Shown here: piece by piece, positions 49,729-60,256 of the stretch | Layout of the letters: each line of letters starts with the position of its first letter | How positions within the stretch are numbered: position 1 is the stretch's first letter | NCBI GenBank assembly: GCA_932521035.1 | Contig: OW051493.1 | Coordinates: 9,012,001 to 9,076,000 of the forward strand | Reading direction: 5' to 3' | Length of the DNA stretch: 64,000 nucleotides | DNA from: Oscheius dolichura | Lineage: Eukaryota > Nematoda > Chromadorea > Rhabditida > Rhabditidae | The notes under the pieces: generated by a model | Seen by the model: only the letters and a program-made list of their open reading frames with translations | What the model was told of the DNA's origin: nothing | Database searches by the model: none | Translations under genes and position numbers: made by a program

Positions 49729-52700
49729 ATGAGCTCTAATGCAGCGGCTAAGCGACTACGGGCTAACTCAATGAGCTGCGACTACTCCCAGTACAGGTTA
49801 TATGGGGAAGCCGGGGAGAGGGAGGGGGTCAACTGGAAAGAAAAGTTTTAAACCCTCTTTAAAATGAGGTTTAAAGTGACCACAACCCTATAGAATTCTT
49901 GGCCAGGGATCCTGAGAACTCAAGGCAGGGAGCTTCCCAAGGTGCCGGGGAGAGGATGGGGTGCCCAGACCATTGGGATGGTCTGTGGATTATTTTGCCC
50001 CCCTTCTTCCGATTACTGTAACATCACACTGCCAGAACTATTACTGCACCCCCTTCTTAGGTGCTAATCCCCTGCCAACAGGCGGCCGAAAGGAAGTGAC
50101 AGGAGGATGATTTGCCTACATCAAAACAATGGGATCCCCGTTTAGCCATATTGCACTTTTATTAACTAAAACAACAAAATATGTACATTAATAAGAATAG
50201 AAATTAATAATAATAATAACGAGATCCGGAGTCTGGGTTTGTGTTCACGGCGAGGCCTTGTGTTGCGGAGGATGTGATTCCGGGGCTTTCGAAAGTACTG
50301 GAAGCCGCCAACTTGTTCAGCGCTTCGAGACCGTTTAGTCCCATTCGATTCATCATTGTACCGATGGAGGGGAAGCCGATACCGGTGCCGGTGTTCACAT
50401 TGATGCCGACGAAGGGGCTGGCTACTCCCTAAAATAGAAATAAAGGGGGGAAATGATGGATAGACCCGTGCCACTCCGTTTTGGTCTGTTTGCCCCCCAT
50501 TGTGGACAAAATACCGTCTCCTGGTCCTGTTTTACAGCGTTAGGTAGCATTTACCAAAGTACAGTAATCCTCAAGCCGTACCCGCTATTTTCTTTCCGGG
50601 ACCCGCCTTTAAAAGAACTGTGACTCGCCCCTGCCCTCCTCTACTGTGTACTGACCCGATTGAACGTGACTCCCCCATTGTACCAGTCAATTCCAACTTT
50701 ATCAGCCACCCCAAAATACGGTCCCATATGGTATCCATTCGATACGGAGATGGGTTGCCCAATTTCTCCTTCTTTGACCGGCACATGGACATTAGTGCCC
50801 TGTCCTCCTTCAATACCCAACGACTGGACCAGCGGGATACTCCAGCCTGTTTTATATCCATAAGTTCCTGAATCGTAAGGATTTTAAGAGTATTGTCGAG
50901 GGCCTACCTTCATACCAATTAGCTCCGAATTCGCCTGTCTGTGAATAATAATCCCTGACTCCAATATTATCCGAATATCCACCTCCCCAGGAGCCGAAGT
51001 CAACTTTTCCATGGTGACCGTTGCTGATCCCTCCCTCCTCATTTACAGCATAATATGGTATTCCATTCACAGCCCAGTCGTAAAACGTCAGTCCGACTCC
51101 GGAATTAAAAGAATTTGCGATGGCACCGAGAGGCCGGGAGGCGGCTACGTATTCGGCACAGTCCGAATGGTAGCCCTGACATTTGCCAAGCCATTCTGGG
51201 GGAACTTTTGGCCCGTAGCAGACCTGGAAATGGAGGATGAGTCAAAGTTTGGCTTTGTCAGGATAAATTGGAAGCTGGGGGGATCGGATTTCTGGAATTA
51301 ATAGCGTCATCTGGACCAGGGACTACTTTTTCCGCGCCGGGAGCCAATTTTCCTCTGGACGCGCTTTAAGCGCTTTCAAGGCGCCTACAGTAGCCAAATT
51401 TCAGAATTTTTTAAGACTTCTATAGCTTAAAATGACCGCCACACTGAGCTCTACATGATTGCATATATGAAAATTACGGTATCAGCTCGAGAAGCCGAGA
51501 AAATCCGTTTTTCCTGACCTTTGCTGCGATAGGCGCGAACTTTGCACAAAGCGCGAAGACATCCTTCTGTGCCAGACCCAGCTGCTTGATTGGAACTCTT
51601 CCCAGTGCCTAAAAAATAGTCATTTGAGACCTTTATTTTCCTTTCAATAGCCTACGTGATTAACTTTATGGCTGACAGGGATCCCGTCGTCTTTCTGGCT
51701 TCCCTTGTGGATAGCCGCCGGTCTGACCAGGTCCTCCTCCTCTAATTCCTCCTCTTGGGCTACTTCACTCTGAGGGATGAATCCCTCTCCTTCGCTTATT
51801 AAATCCAGGTCATTTGTCTTAAAATAAATTACTAAAAAATGAAGAAAAGAAGGAAAACTTGGGATGGTTTGTGGATTCTCGCTCCCATGGCTTTTGGCCT
51901 TCTTGGGATGGAATCAAACGGATTGCTGACTTCTTTCGTCTCTTGTTCTACTTTAGAAATCAGATCCACGCTCTGAAACACTCTTTTTAGTCCTTTAAAA
52001 ATGGAATTAAAGATCTAAATAAGCCAAAAACTAACCGGGATGAAGTGAGGCTTGTCATCTTTCGGCGGCGCCGCAGTACTGTGGGAATAGAAGGTCTCCG
52101 CTAGCCGTGGATCCACATTTGTATGTTCATGATCTACAGTATCCTCTGACTTCAAACCAGGCAGTGCAAGGAAGGGGAATACTGTAGAAATCATCAATTA
52201 TAAGGCGGAGGAGAGCTCACAATTCTTTGAAAAGTCCAAAAGACCGGTTCCTTGCTCCAATTCGTCATGGGACTCAATTTTTCCCAGCCCCAAAATATTC
52301 ATCTTCGTGTTGGAACCCGTCGACTTTCCCGCCGTTGTTTCTCGATCCATATAGCCGAGATTCGGCTTGTCATTGAGGAAAAATGTCCCGCTATTTGGGA
52401 CTTCATTCTCCGCCCCGTCTGGAAATACAAATTTAGTGAAAAAGGGATTACTGTACCAGGAATAAACTTGAGAATAGTATTTTTAACATTTCCTGCTCCA
52501 AATTCTCCTAGTCCCATGACGGGTATCCGGGCATCGTCGCCTGTTCTCTTTCCAAACGCGATGGGACCCATTGCTTCGACGATGAGAGGCGGCTTTCGGC
52601 GGATTTCTCGTCGTTCTGCTCGGAGGCCTCTAGCCAGGGGGAGATCATCGTGGTCTGGAAATTAAAATTCCATTGCAAATGGACTTTAGCCGCTCCCTGG

Positions 52701-53333
52701 CCATGAACATCTAAAAATCCCCGCTGAAGGTCAGATCCCAAAAGCTTATCACCTCGGCCGTCTCAGCGTGTTAGCCACTCTCGATTGCCGCGGTTAGCCT
52801 AGCTGATATAGCGGCTTTTTCCCGCCGCCGGTATCCGCTTTCAACAAACGAATTTCAATTTCTCCCGCGATGACGCTAGTCAATGTTTTCTTTCGTTTTT
52901 CTGGAATTCTTCTTTCCCCCTTCTCCTTCTCTTGTCTCAGAGCAATTGAAGCAGAAAAGACTTCCGCTTATCCCGGGAAAATGAGTTCGTCAGGAGGAAA
53001 GACACTCGAGTACGCCAATTATTCACGGAAAAGGAGACAGATGAACTTTTAGGGAAGGAGAGCGAAAATGAAGAGGAGAGGGGGAAGGAAAGGACACGGC
53101 TGGCTCCGGATAAGGTCAACGAGGAAACGGAAAATATCATCTCTAATCCCTGGGGAGAGGAGTTGGCTAGCCGGAACTGTCAGGAAATTGGTCATAACAT
53201 GGACATTTCAATGGATCGGACCGAGATTCAGGGACCAGGCTCGGACACGGCGACGTATCCGCCGCTCTTATGGGCCCCCTTCAGATGGATTTATCGAGCT
53301 ATTAAATGGAGAAGCCTCTCTCTAGAACCCTAA
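49729..53333 (+). CDS. Unrecognised 148-aa protein whose intron contains the opposite-strand gene
   Basis: Exon 2 (52955..53333) is open for 126 codons with clear protein character: LFTEKETDELL, SENEEERGKERTRLAP, NIISNPWGEELASRNCQEIG, PPLLWAPFRWIYRAIKW, stop at 53331. Its frame has no early ATG and is closed just upstream, so an upstream exon is required. The only in-phase candidate I found is 49729..49796 (MSSNAAAKRLRANSMSCDYS, ending CAG TAC AG/GTTATA). It joins at GAAGCAG/AAAAGAC, giving ...CDYSQYRKDFRLSREN. This makes a 3.16-kb intron that spans nine exons of the minus-strand gene. The protein is charged with a Trp-rich C-terminus; no family recognised. The link between the two exons is inferred from phase only. 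Confidence 0.5.
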
Positions 53334-53874
53334 GAGACAGATTCCTCCATTGGAGACGAAGAGAAACTGTCAAGGAAGCGGTGTCCTTTCGTTACAGGGC
53401 CCATCACCGCGGGAATGCTCTGGGGGCATTGTAAGGGGTTATAGAAGTCTCTTTAAGGTGTCTTTAGCCTTTTCCTGATAGAAAACGCGTTTTTCAGGAG
53501 CCACTATTGCATTTTATGGGAATATTGTGGCTCGGAGAGACTTGGCCTGATAGAACCCCGTACCAATGGATATTCCACGGTTAACGGTCTATTCCGGTCC
53601 TCGTTATGGGACCCAAGTAGCAAAATTGGGCTTTTTACAGTAACCAAGAATGGAAATAATTAAAGGTCTACGGGCCAAAATGTTGAATAATCTGGAAGGT
53701 TTTCCGTTGGAAATCGCCTGTCAATTGTCTTGGAGGACTAGGTAAACTTTTTGACTCGATTTACCGGTTAACAAGGACGTTTTCTTCTTGGTTTATAGTA
53801 GTAAACATCGTCTTCTTACCTGCAAAAACAAAAAGGATTCCTCCCAGAGCGGCGAGGAGGTATCGTAGACACAT
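50204..53874 (-). CDS. Secreted nematode-type protein, 568 aa, with repeated Gly/Tyr-rich C-terminal module
   Basis: Exons 53874..53820, 52654..52457, 52418..52221, 52181..52036, 51972..51859, 51817..51665, 51608..51519, 51223..50908, 50867..50656 and 50428..50204 close exactly in phase. Exon 1 is a signal peptide (MCLRYLLAALGGILFVFA). Residues about 20-300 are charged and probably disordered, with acidic runs (AQEEELEEED). From about 300 a compact region begins: KQLGLAQKDVFALCAKFAP, VCYGPKVPPEWLGKCQGYHS, DWAVNGIPYYAVNEEGG, then GTYGYKTGWSIPLVQSLGIE and GYHMGPYFGVADKVGIDWYN. The end is Gly/Asn-rich, closing with four Tyr. This recalls secreted extracellular-matrix or eggshell proteins, but I cannot name a family with confidence. 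AATAAA (minus strand) at 50158-50163. Intron 1 (1.17 kb) contains an exon of the plus-strand gene. Confidence 0.85.
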
Positions 53875-53990
53875 TGGCGAACTGGCTCCTGCGCCACAGG
53901 CGGTTGCGCAGGGGGATAACCCGGGAAAAACGAGCGAGAGAGAGAGAGAGAAAAGCAGGTGAAAGACAGGACACACGGGAACAGACCGGG

Positions 53991-53996
53991 TTTATT
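53991..53996 (-). terminator. Polyadenylation signal of 62-aa peptide gene
   Basis: AATAAA on the minus strand. It is followed by a CU-rich tract and, about 100 nt on, a GGCGCAG acceptor 15 nt before the next start codon (53874). Confidence 0.6.
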
Positions 53997-54051
53997 GGGA
54001 GTGAGGAGAGGGAGATCACTAGGTGACGGGGGAAGGATGTCTTCGTCTTCT

Positions 54052-55538
54052 TCACTGAGGGTGGCTGCCCGATGGGTAGAGATAACGGAACAGGATGGGA
54101 TGGGCACTGCGCATCTGGCGGAGGAAGACGTCTCGGGGATCGCTTCGCTCGAATCGGTCCAATGGCAATTCCTGAAAATTCAAAATTTCTCCTTTCTCTA
54201 CAATTTGGCGGGAATTCAAACGCAGCGAGTCCGGGCCAGTAAGACGCGCCCCTTTGCGCTTTTCTGATACAGGAGGATAAATCTGCTAATTACAGTATGC
54301 CAATTATTTTAGAACTCCTACACCAGAAATGCGCCAAGCCCCCCTCCAAGGTCACCTCCTAATTTCCAAAGATCACATTCCGTTCTCCCAGAATACAAAT
54401 AGATCTGTTCCTTGCTTAATTAATCAACAAAATGACTCATTGACCCCAAAAATCACCCCTATCCAACCCGCGATTGGGGCATCATATTCTAAACCAATTG
54501 CATAATAAGCAGGCTATTTGCGTCAGCCACGAGGCTCTGTGCAACTGGATCTGCGGATATTTCCCAGATTTTAGAGGCTAAATCATGGGAAGGAGGAAAA
54601 ATAGGGAACCAGGAAGAGCTGGGAAACATAATCAAGGATGAAATTAGGGAGGAAGTGCTCCTTCAGTTGGTACGAGGCGAGAAGAAAAAAGAAAAGGAAA
54701 AAATGACGCAAGGAGACGTACGCAATGAATAGCTCTAGATTTTCTAGACGGTGTACTTTTTGCTGAATTGGAGATAAGTGATTGACGTAAAAAATGTCTG
54801 TTCTAGGAAGAAGATGAGACCGGGAAATTTCAAAGGTCAGGTTCAGTACTATTCCAACGAACTGGGCGAAAGGAGGATGGTTCCCTCATAGAATACCCTA
54901 GGTGAGACTCCAAAATGGGGCCATCCCAATTTTCCCTCCATTCCCTGCTCAATAAATCACAGCCGCTCTTTTAGTTGCCGTCTATTGCCAGATAAAAATT
55001 CAGTTTCTTTTGGTCACGTTCATGGACGACTGCAGAAATGAAGTCCAGTTTGTCTGGTCGATAAAATTTGAACAAAAATACTACCAAAGGACAAAAACGG
55101 GGTCTAAGACAGGAACACAGGGGTTATAGGATCCTCTAGGCCAGAAAAGGCACGTCCAGCCTCTTCCCTATTCGCAGATTCATAGATATCCATATGTTAC
55201 AACTCTATTTACAGATACAATCTATGGAAACAAGAAGACCGGGCCCATTTTGGCAGGTACGGGTCTTGAAGCCGAGGTTGGCTCGAATCCTTCCACTATT
55301 CCGCTCGTAACTTCAAGAATTTCATTTTTAACTTACAGTACTCCCAGAAATAGACAGACTTTTGTATAAATAAGAAGCGAAAGGGAAATATAAGAAATCC
55401 GGGGAAAGAAACGGTGCCCAAGGGAATGTCTTCCACCGTCTATACTCCAAGATACCATAAAGGGCTAACCTGTAGTATAAAAGAGCTGACAAACGCCACG
55501 TAGACTGCCAGCAGTAATAGCAAAAGCGTTCGGCACAT
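54052..55538 (-). CDS. Small secreted peptide precursor, 62 aa
   Basis: Exon 55538..55470 encodes a strong signal peptide (MCRTLLLLLLAVYVAFVSS plus FILQ) ending at a GTTAGC donor, phase 0. Exon 54171..54052 opens after TTTTCAG, also phase 0, with ELPLDRFERSDPRDVFLRQM and ends RYLYPSGSHPQ. The 1.3-kb intron is long for this window; an extra middle exon is possible. A minus-strand AATAAA lies at 53991-53996, 56 nt after the stop. The mature peptide is about 40 aa, arginine-rich and cysteine-free, with no known motif. The next gene on this strand starts only about 100 nt beyond the poly(A) signal, suggesting an operon. Confidence 0.5.
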
Positions 55539-58373
55539 CTGAAAGCTCCAAGATGGATGTGGTTAATTGTGAAGAGGCGGTGGGGAGGAGGAGGAAGGCT
55601 CCTCCTCCTTTTAGAGGGCTCTCTGTTGAGGAGAAAATCGAATAAGAAAGAAGTGGCTGCTGGGTGGGCCATAAATAAAAACAGTCAGGATATTTTTGAA
55701 CCAATTAGGAATCAGTAATCACGGATATTAAAAATTTATAATAATATCTAAACAAAGAGGGAAAGGGGCCAAAGGTGCGGCCTCATTTCGTCAATAGCGG
55801 TCATTTTCTCCCTTTTTAAAGCAAAAATGACTCATTTTAATAGCAGAAGAGGCTGATTTTATAGACTTCCGTCCTTATAAAGGCTTTATATTACTGGTGG
55901 AGGTGGTTTATTTGACTTTTAAAAGTTATAGACGGTCTCAGGTTACCCGCCCCGTCACTTTGCGTGGTTATCGCCAAAAAGTGTCAATTTCCAAAATAAT
56001 AAAAGAAAAACATCCTTTTTAAACAAAGATAATCGCTGTGCGGTGTTCTTTGTTTTCCAAACGATACTTCCGATAGGGCCGGAGATATTTTCGGGAGCCG
56101 GCACGGGGCCTAGTTCACAGTAATTTGAGTACGTAAGCGGGGGACAGGGGAAAGAAACAATTGGGACACCCGGTCAGCTAAAGAACAACTTTAGTGGTTC
56201 TGGAAACTTTCAGAGTATAATATTGGTCCAGAGGACCTATTTTTATCTTGTAACTGGGGTTAGCTGGTTGAATTTGACTGATCGGGGCCGGGCCCCTCCT
56301 AGTTTCAAAGAAATGAGGTCATTTTCTTCAGGTAAAAAACTAAAAAAAAGGAGAAGAACAGCCGGTTATAGGTTAGAAACACTGTGAAGATTGTATTTCC
56401 CGCAAAAAATGAGCCAGAGAGCTTTCTAATTGGGGAAAAGAGGTCAGTAAAGCCTCGAGGGCCATCCCCAGGTTGCATTGTGGAGAAAAGGCGGAAGAAC
56501 GGCATAATGGGCTATATTCTCCTTTTGTATAACACCTGAGCCAATTGTATAGACGTATACGTTGAGCTAATAGGAAAACAATGGCTTGAACCGACCCGCG
56601 GAAGCCCGGAAACGCCCAGCTCGAGCCCGCCTCGACCTGAACTACCAAGGCGGGTTCGATCCTCGCTAGTCCGCTCTCCCGCACCCGTAAAGCCTTGGCA
56701 AGACAAAGGTATAAAGGTGTCACAGTTTTGGAACAGTTTCGAATAAAGATTAACCTTCTGCCGAGACTTTACGGGTGCAAGGGATCGGACTGGTACCGAG
56801 CCTTCTTGAGGAGCGAAGCAGATTAGAAGATTTTCCATCTACGTAGATAAATCCGCAGAAAGATTGTTTATTTTCAAAGAAATATTCCCGGCTATTTTCC
56901 GAGTTTTTTGAACCGGAAAAAGACGTCAAAGCTAGGAGATCAGGCCTCATTTTCCAGCAGGAATAACGGTTTTCCCAATGCGGCGCAATTTCTGAGGATT
57001 ACGGTACTTTCCCCCCATTTCTCATGTTATTTTTACTTTTTCTAGTGAATATAGAATCGTAAAAAAGAGCTAAATAGAGCCTAGTTGTTCCCCGGCCGTG
57101 GGTTGCAATAGGAAATAATAGCCGGCCGGTGATTTGCCCCCGGGTTGTCAGTATCCTGTAATGAACTAACATCTGACCCTAATTTTTCTCCGAACCCCTC
57201 ATTTTCACTATGTTTATCACGTCATAATGCCTCATAAATTGTATTAATTTTTCGTTGTTATTTTGTTCTATTTTGATCGTAAAAACGGTCATGAAACTGG
57301 AGGAGACGGGCAACTATAGTCAGGAGAGGAGGAGGGGAAACTCCTCGTGAAACGGAAGAGCGGTGTTTCAAGGTTCAATTGGCAGGAGACAGAGAGACAG
57401 GAGAGTTCATAATTGAGAGACGCCCCAGCCATATACAAGTTAGAGGGGCAGTCTCCCCTAGGGAAATTTAACCACGCATGTCGCGGGAGAAAAAGAAGAA
57501 GGGGGAGCACATTACGGTTATGTGGTGGCGGAAGCGAAGGGCTAGCAGACGGGGCAGACGGGGGTGAAAAGGTTGGAACCCATTTCCAGGGGAATGTTTC
57601 TGAATTGACCGCAGCCTGGAATCTGATGTCTAATAAATGGTATGGAGAATGAAGAGTCCCGATGATGGCCACCGTCTCCTCGCTCTCTTGGCCGCCGACT
57701 ACAAGAGCCGCTCCCACTTCTTCCTTGTGATCTATGCCATTTTCGGAATGAAATCAGGAATTGATGGGTGTATCATGTGTTCTTTTTGTTTTTAGCTTGT
57801 CCCCACAAGGTGTTTTGTTTTTTGGGGGTGGGGTTCTTGTGTCTTGTTACGGGTTTCCTGTATTTTGACTTGGGTTTCTCGTGTTTTGGGGTGCAAATGG
57901 TGAAGACGATGGTACGGTGGTGCGGTGCACACGGTGGACATGGTGGGCACAGCAGAATTAGTAGACGGTAAAGACACAGAAACGCGTGAAAGCGAATCGA
58001 GAGTACTGTCATTCGATGGCGTTTGTCGCCGTCTCTTGGTTAAGTCATTTACGACTGAATTCTGATCCATTTCTCATAGCCAGCCGAATTCGATCAGCTG
58101 GCGGTCAAAAATGGTTTCGCTTTTCTTTTTGTCAAAGCCGGAGATTTCGACCGAAATCCCAAGCCCGCCGAACAGCCTTTCATATAACGGAGCTATTCTA
58201 GTCCCCCAGATTTCTAAAAATACCAGTAGATAATGGGATAAACCACGTGCCGGAAGTGTAGTCTGGAGGTCTAAGGACTCGTCTGACGGCGAACCCCCCT
58301 TGGTGCTCACTGATCCGAATCTGACATATTTATTATCACGGGGGAGAGCCTAATTGGCCCGTCGACGTCGTCT
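55539..58373. other. Gap with a foldback element and unassigned open frames
   Basis: It contains foldback copy 7 (56653-56802). Antisense-overlapping open frames at 57289-57717 and 57768-58310 could be exons on either strand but have no start, splice or family support. The stretch 57770-57920 is low-complexity GT-rich sequence. Confidence 0.35.
56653..56802. repeat. Dispersed foldback element, copy 7
   Basis: Outer arm GGGTTCGATCCTCGCTAGTCC; inner arms CGCACCCGTAAAGCCTTGGC / GCCGAGACTTTACGGGTGCA; loop with GGTATAAAGGTG and GAATAAAGATTAACC. Confidence 0.88.
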
Positions 58374-59780
58374 CTATCTTCCGTAGGTCTGCTCCTTGGG
58401 GGAATAACCCTGGAAATATCGAAATTGGAGCGAAATTCCAGGGAATTACCGGTGATTCACTGCCGGCGACCTGCGTCTGACCAGATGCTGGGCACTTACA
58501 GTAACCGCTGTCCTCTCCAGGAGTTCCCTAGAATTATAATTTTGTTATAATTTATAAGAAATAATGGGCAGATGTCTGTGTGTCTGTCTGTCTGTCTACC
58601 TGTCGTCTGTACGGATTTGACGGGTTGTATGGGAAAGTGAGAGAAGCAGAAAGTTTCGACCGTCAGGTTTTATCCGACTGTCAAAGCTTGTTCGACAAGA
58701 AAATAACTAGAACAGCTCTTTGGGAAGGGGGAGCCGGCGCTGTCGACTGTTTTTTTGTGTTCATCCCAGCGCCGTCGAAGACGGCCGGAGGCATACTTGT
58801 AATTTATAAGAAGAACTCACATCGTCTCCAGGATTTCCGGCAAAGCCTTGGTGACCGGGCGCGCCGGGAAGTCCTGGTGGTCCGGCTGGGCCGGGAGTTC
58901 CCTGGCCGCCCTGGACCCCGTCTCGGCCACTGTAGCCGGAAACTCCTCTCATTCCCGGAGCTCCGTTGCTTCCTTTCTCTCCCCCGGGTCCTTTCATTCC
59001 TCTGACTCCTCTATTTCCTGGTGATCCTTTAGTTCCCATGGTCCCGGGCTGTCCGTCTGCTCCGCGATCTCCTGGAGGTCCTGTCTGCCCCGGCGATCCG
59101 GGACGACCGTCATTTCCTTCAACTCCCGGAGTTCCCGGAGGTCCCATCTCTCCTGGCGGCCCGGGGTAACCGTTATCTCCTCGGGGACCGGGTGGGCACT
59201 GCCGGCAACTCTCATCCCTTGTTTGTTCTGGAGGTGGAGTGATCCCGGGAGTTCCTGGCTCTCCTCGTTGGCCGGGGATGCCATCCTCCCCGGGGAAGCC
59301 GTCAGCTCCTGGACGGCCTTTTGGTCCACCTGGACATAGACTCTGTCCTTCGCATTCTGGAATCGTAGTTTGAATAAAATTTCTATTTTTCAACTCACGG
59401 CAAGTTCCTGCCTGGCGCTTGACTTCCCTGCGCTGCCTGGGATGGGTCTTTCTCAATTGGCCCAATTCAATTTGGATCAACTGCTCTAGCTCGGTGAATT
59501 CTTCCGTTTGAACCTGGAATTTTCCCTAATTTATAGGATTTTAGGCAAGGAATGGGTCCCAAAGCGAAGGTATGCGGTCAGTTTGATACCTTTGCAAATA
59601 AATCGCCTCCGTTCAAAGAAAAGTTGCAGTAAGAATAAGCTACAGTACCTTGAGAGAACTCCTTATCCCGTCGATTTTCATAAGAAACATCGGAACACAG
59701 AAGAGCGACAGGGTTATGACTACAATTGACCCCCCGATGGAGAGAAAGTTAACACAGTGAGCCTTCTCTGCACTACTCAT
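58374..59780 (-). CDS. col: Transmembrane-type cuticle collagen, 298 aa
   Basis: Exons 59780..59649, 59513..59399, 59356..58821, 58527..58450 and 58409..58374 close in phase; 298 aa is typical for nematode cuticle collagens. The N-terminus has the collagen N-domain with a membrane-spanning stretch ([20 protein letters not shown]). A subtilisin/furin-like site follows ([10 protein letters not shown]), then [13 protein letters not shown] and two Gly-X-Y blocks separated by [20 protein letters not shown]. The main block is interrupted as usual. The C-terminal domain begins at [12 protein letters not shown]. The protein would be made as a type-II membrane precursor, cleaved and cross-linked into cuticle. 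The final 40-nt intron (58449..58410) is supported by the [11 protein letters not shown] ending; without it the protein would end 42 residues later. AATAAA (minus) at 58329-58334. Confidence 0.95.
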
Positions 59781-60256
59781 CGGGTCCTGAAAAGATTTAT
59801 TCATTCTTTTCTACAGGAGAGGGAATAACGATAACGGCAACAAGGAGAAAACGGCAAAGACAATTAGCCATCTCTCTACTACTGGTTTATATAGCGCCGG
59901 GATCCGGTAGTTACTGTCTAACGGGGGGAGATAGGCACACGAACAACATAACATAACGGCCAGGGAAGTGTTACAGGCGATCAAATCTTCAAAAAAAGGC
60001 AGACGAAGATCTTCTAGGCGTCTTCTGGACGTTACGGTAGCTGAAATTCCTGTCTCCCTGGATTTCCCGCTGAATCTGGGCCAGTATCGCCATCGTGCTT
60101 CGCCATACTACAGTATTCCTGTGGTTGTCTAAAAATTTGAATTTCCTTGTGAAAGCGAAACTTTTTGTTACAACTGGTCAAATGTCGAGAAAGTCTACAG
60201 TAGACCATTTTAATCCCTCTCCGCCATTCATTTCTTCCCTCTGCCTGCCTGGCAGA
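59781..60256. other. Divergent promoter region, collagen (-) and pseudokinase (+)
   Basis: It separates two genes transcribed outward. CTGCCTGCCTGGCAG directly before the pseudokinase ATG (60257) is a likely spliced-leader acceptor. The frame is open upstream to ATG 60182 and 60095, so those are alternative starts. Confidence 0.45.

Noticed and set aside
57289-57717. 142-codon minus open frame (contains LVVGGQESEETVAIIG)
   Set aside because: No initiating exon, no acceptor or donor that extends it, Pro/Ser-rich low-complexity remainder; an equally plausible frame exists on the other strand.
58966-59329. Pro/Gly-rich open frames on the opposite and other frames of the collagen
   Set aside because: Mirror images of the Gly-X-Y repeat; the minus-strand collagen explains them.
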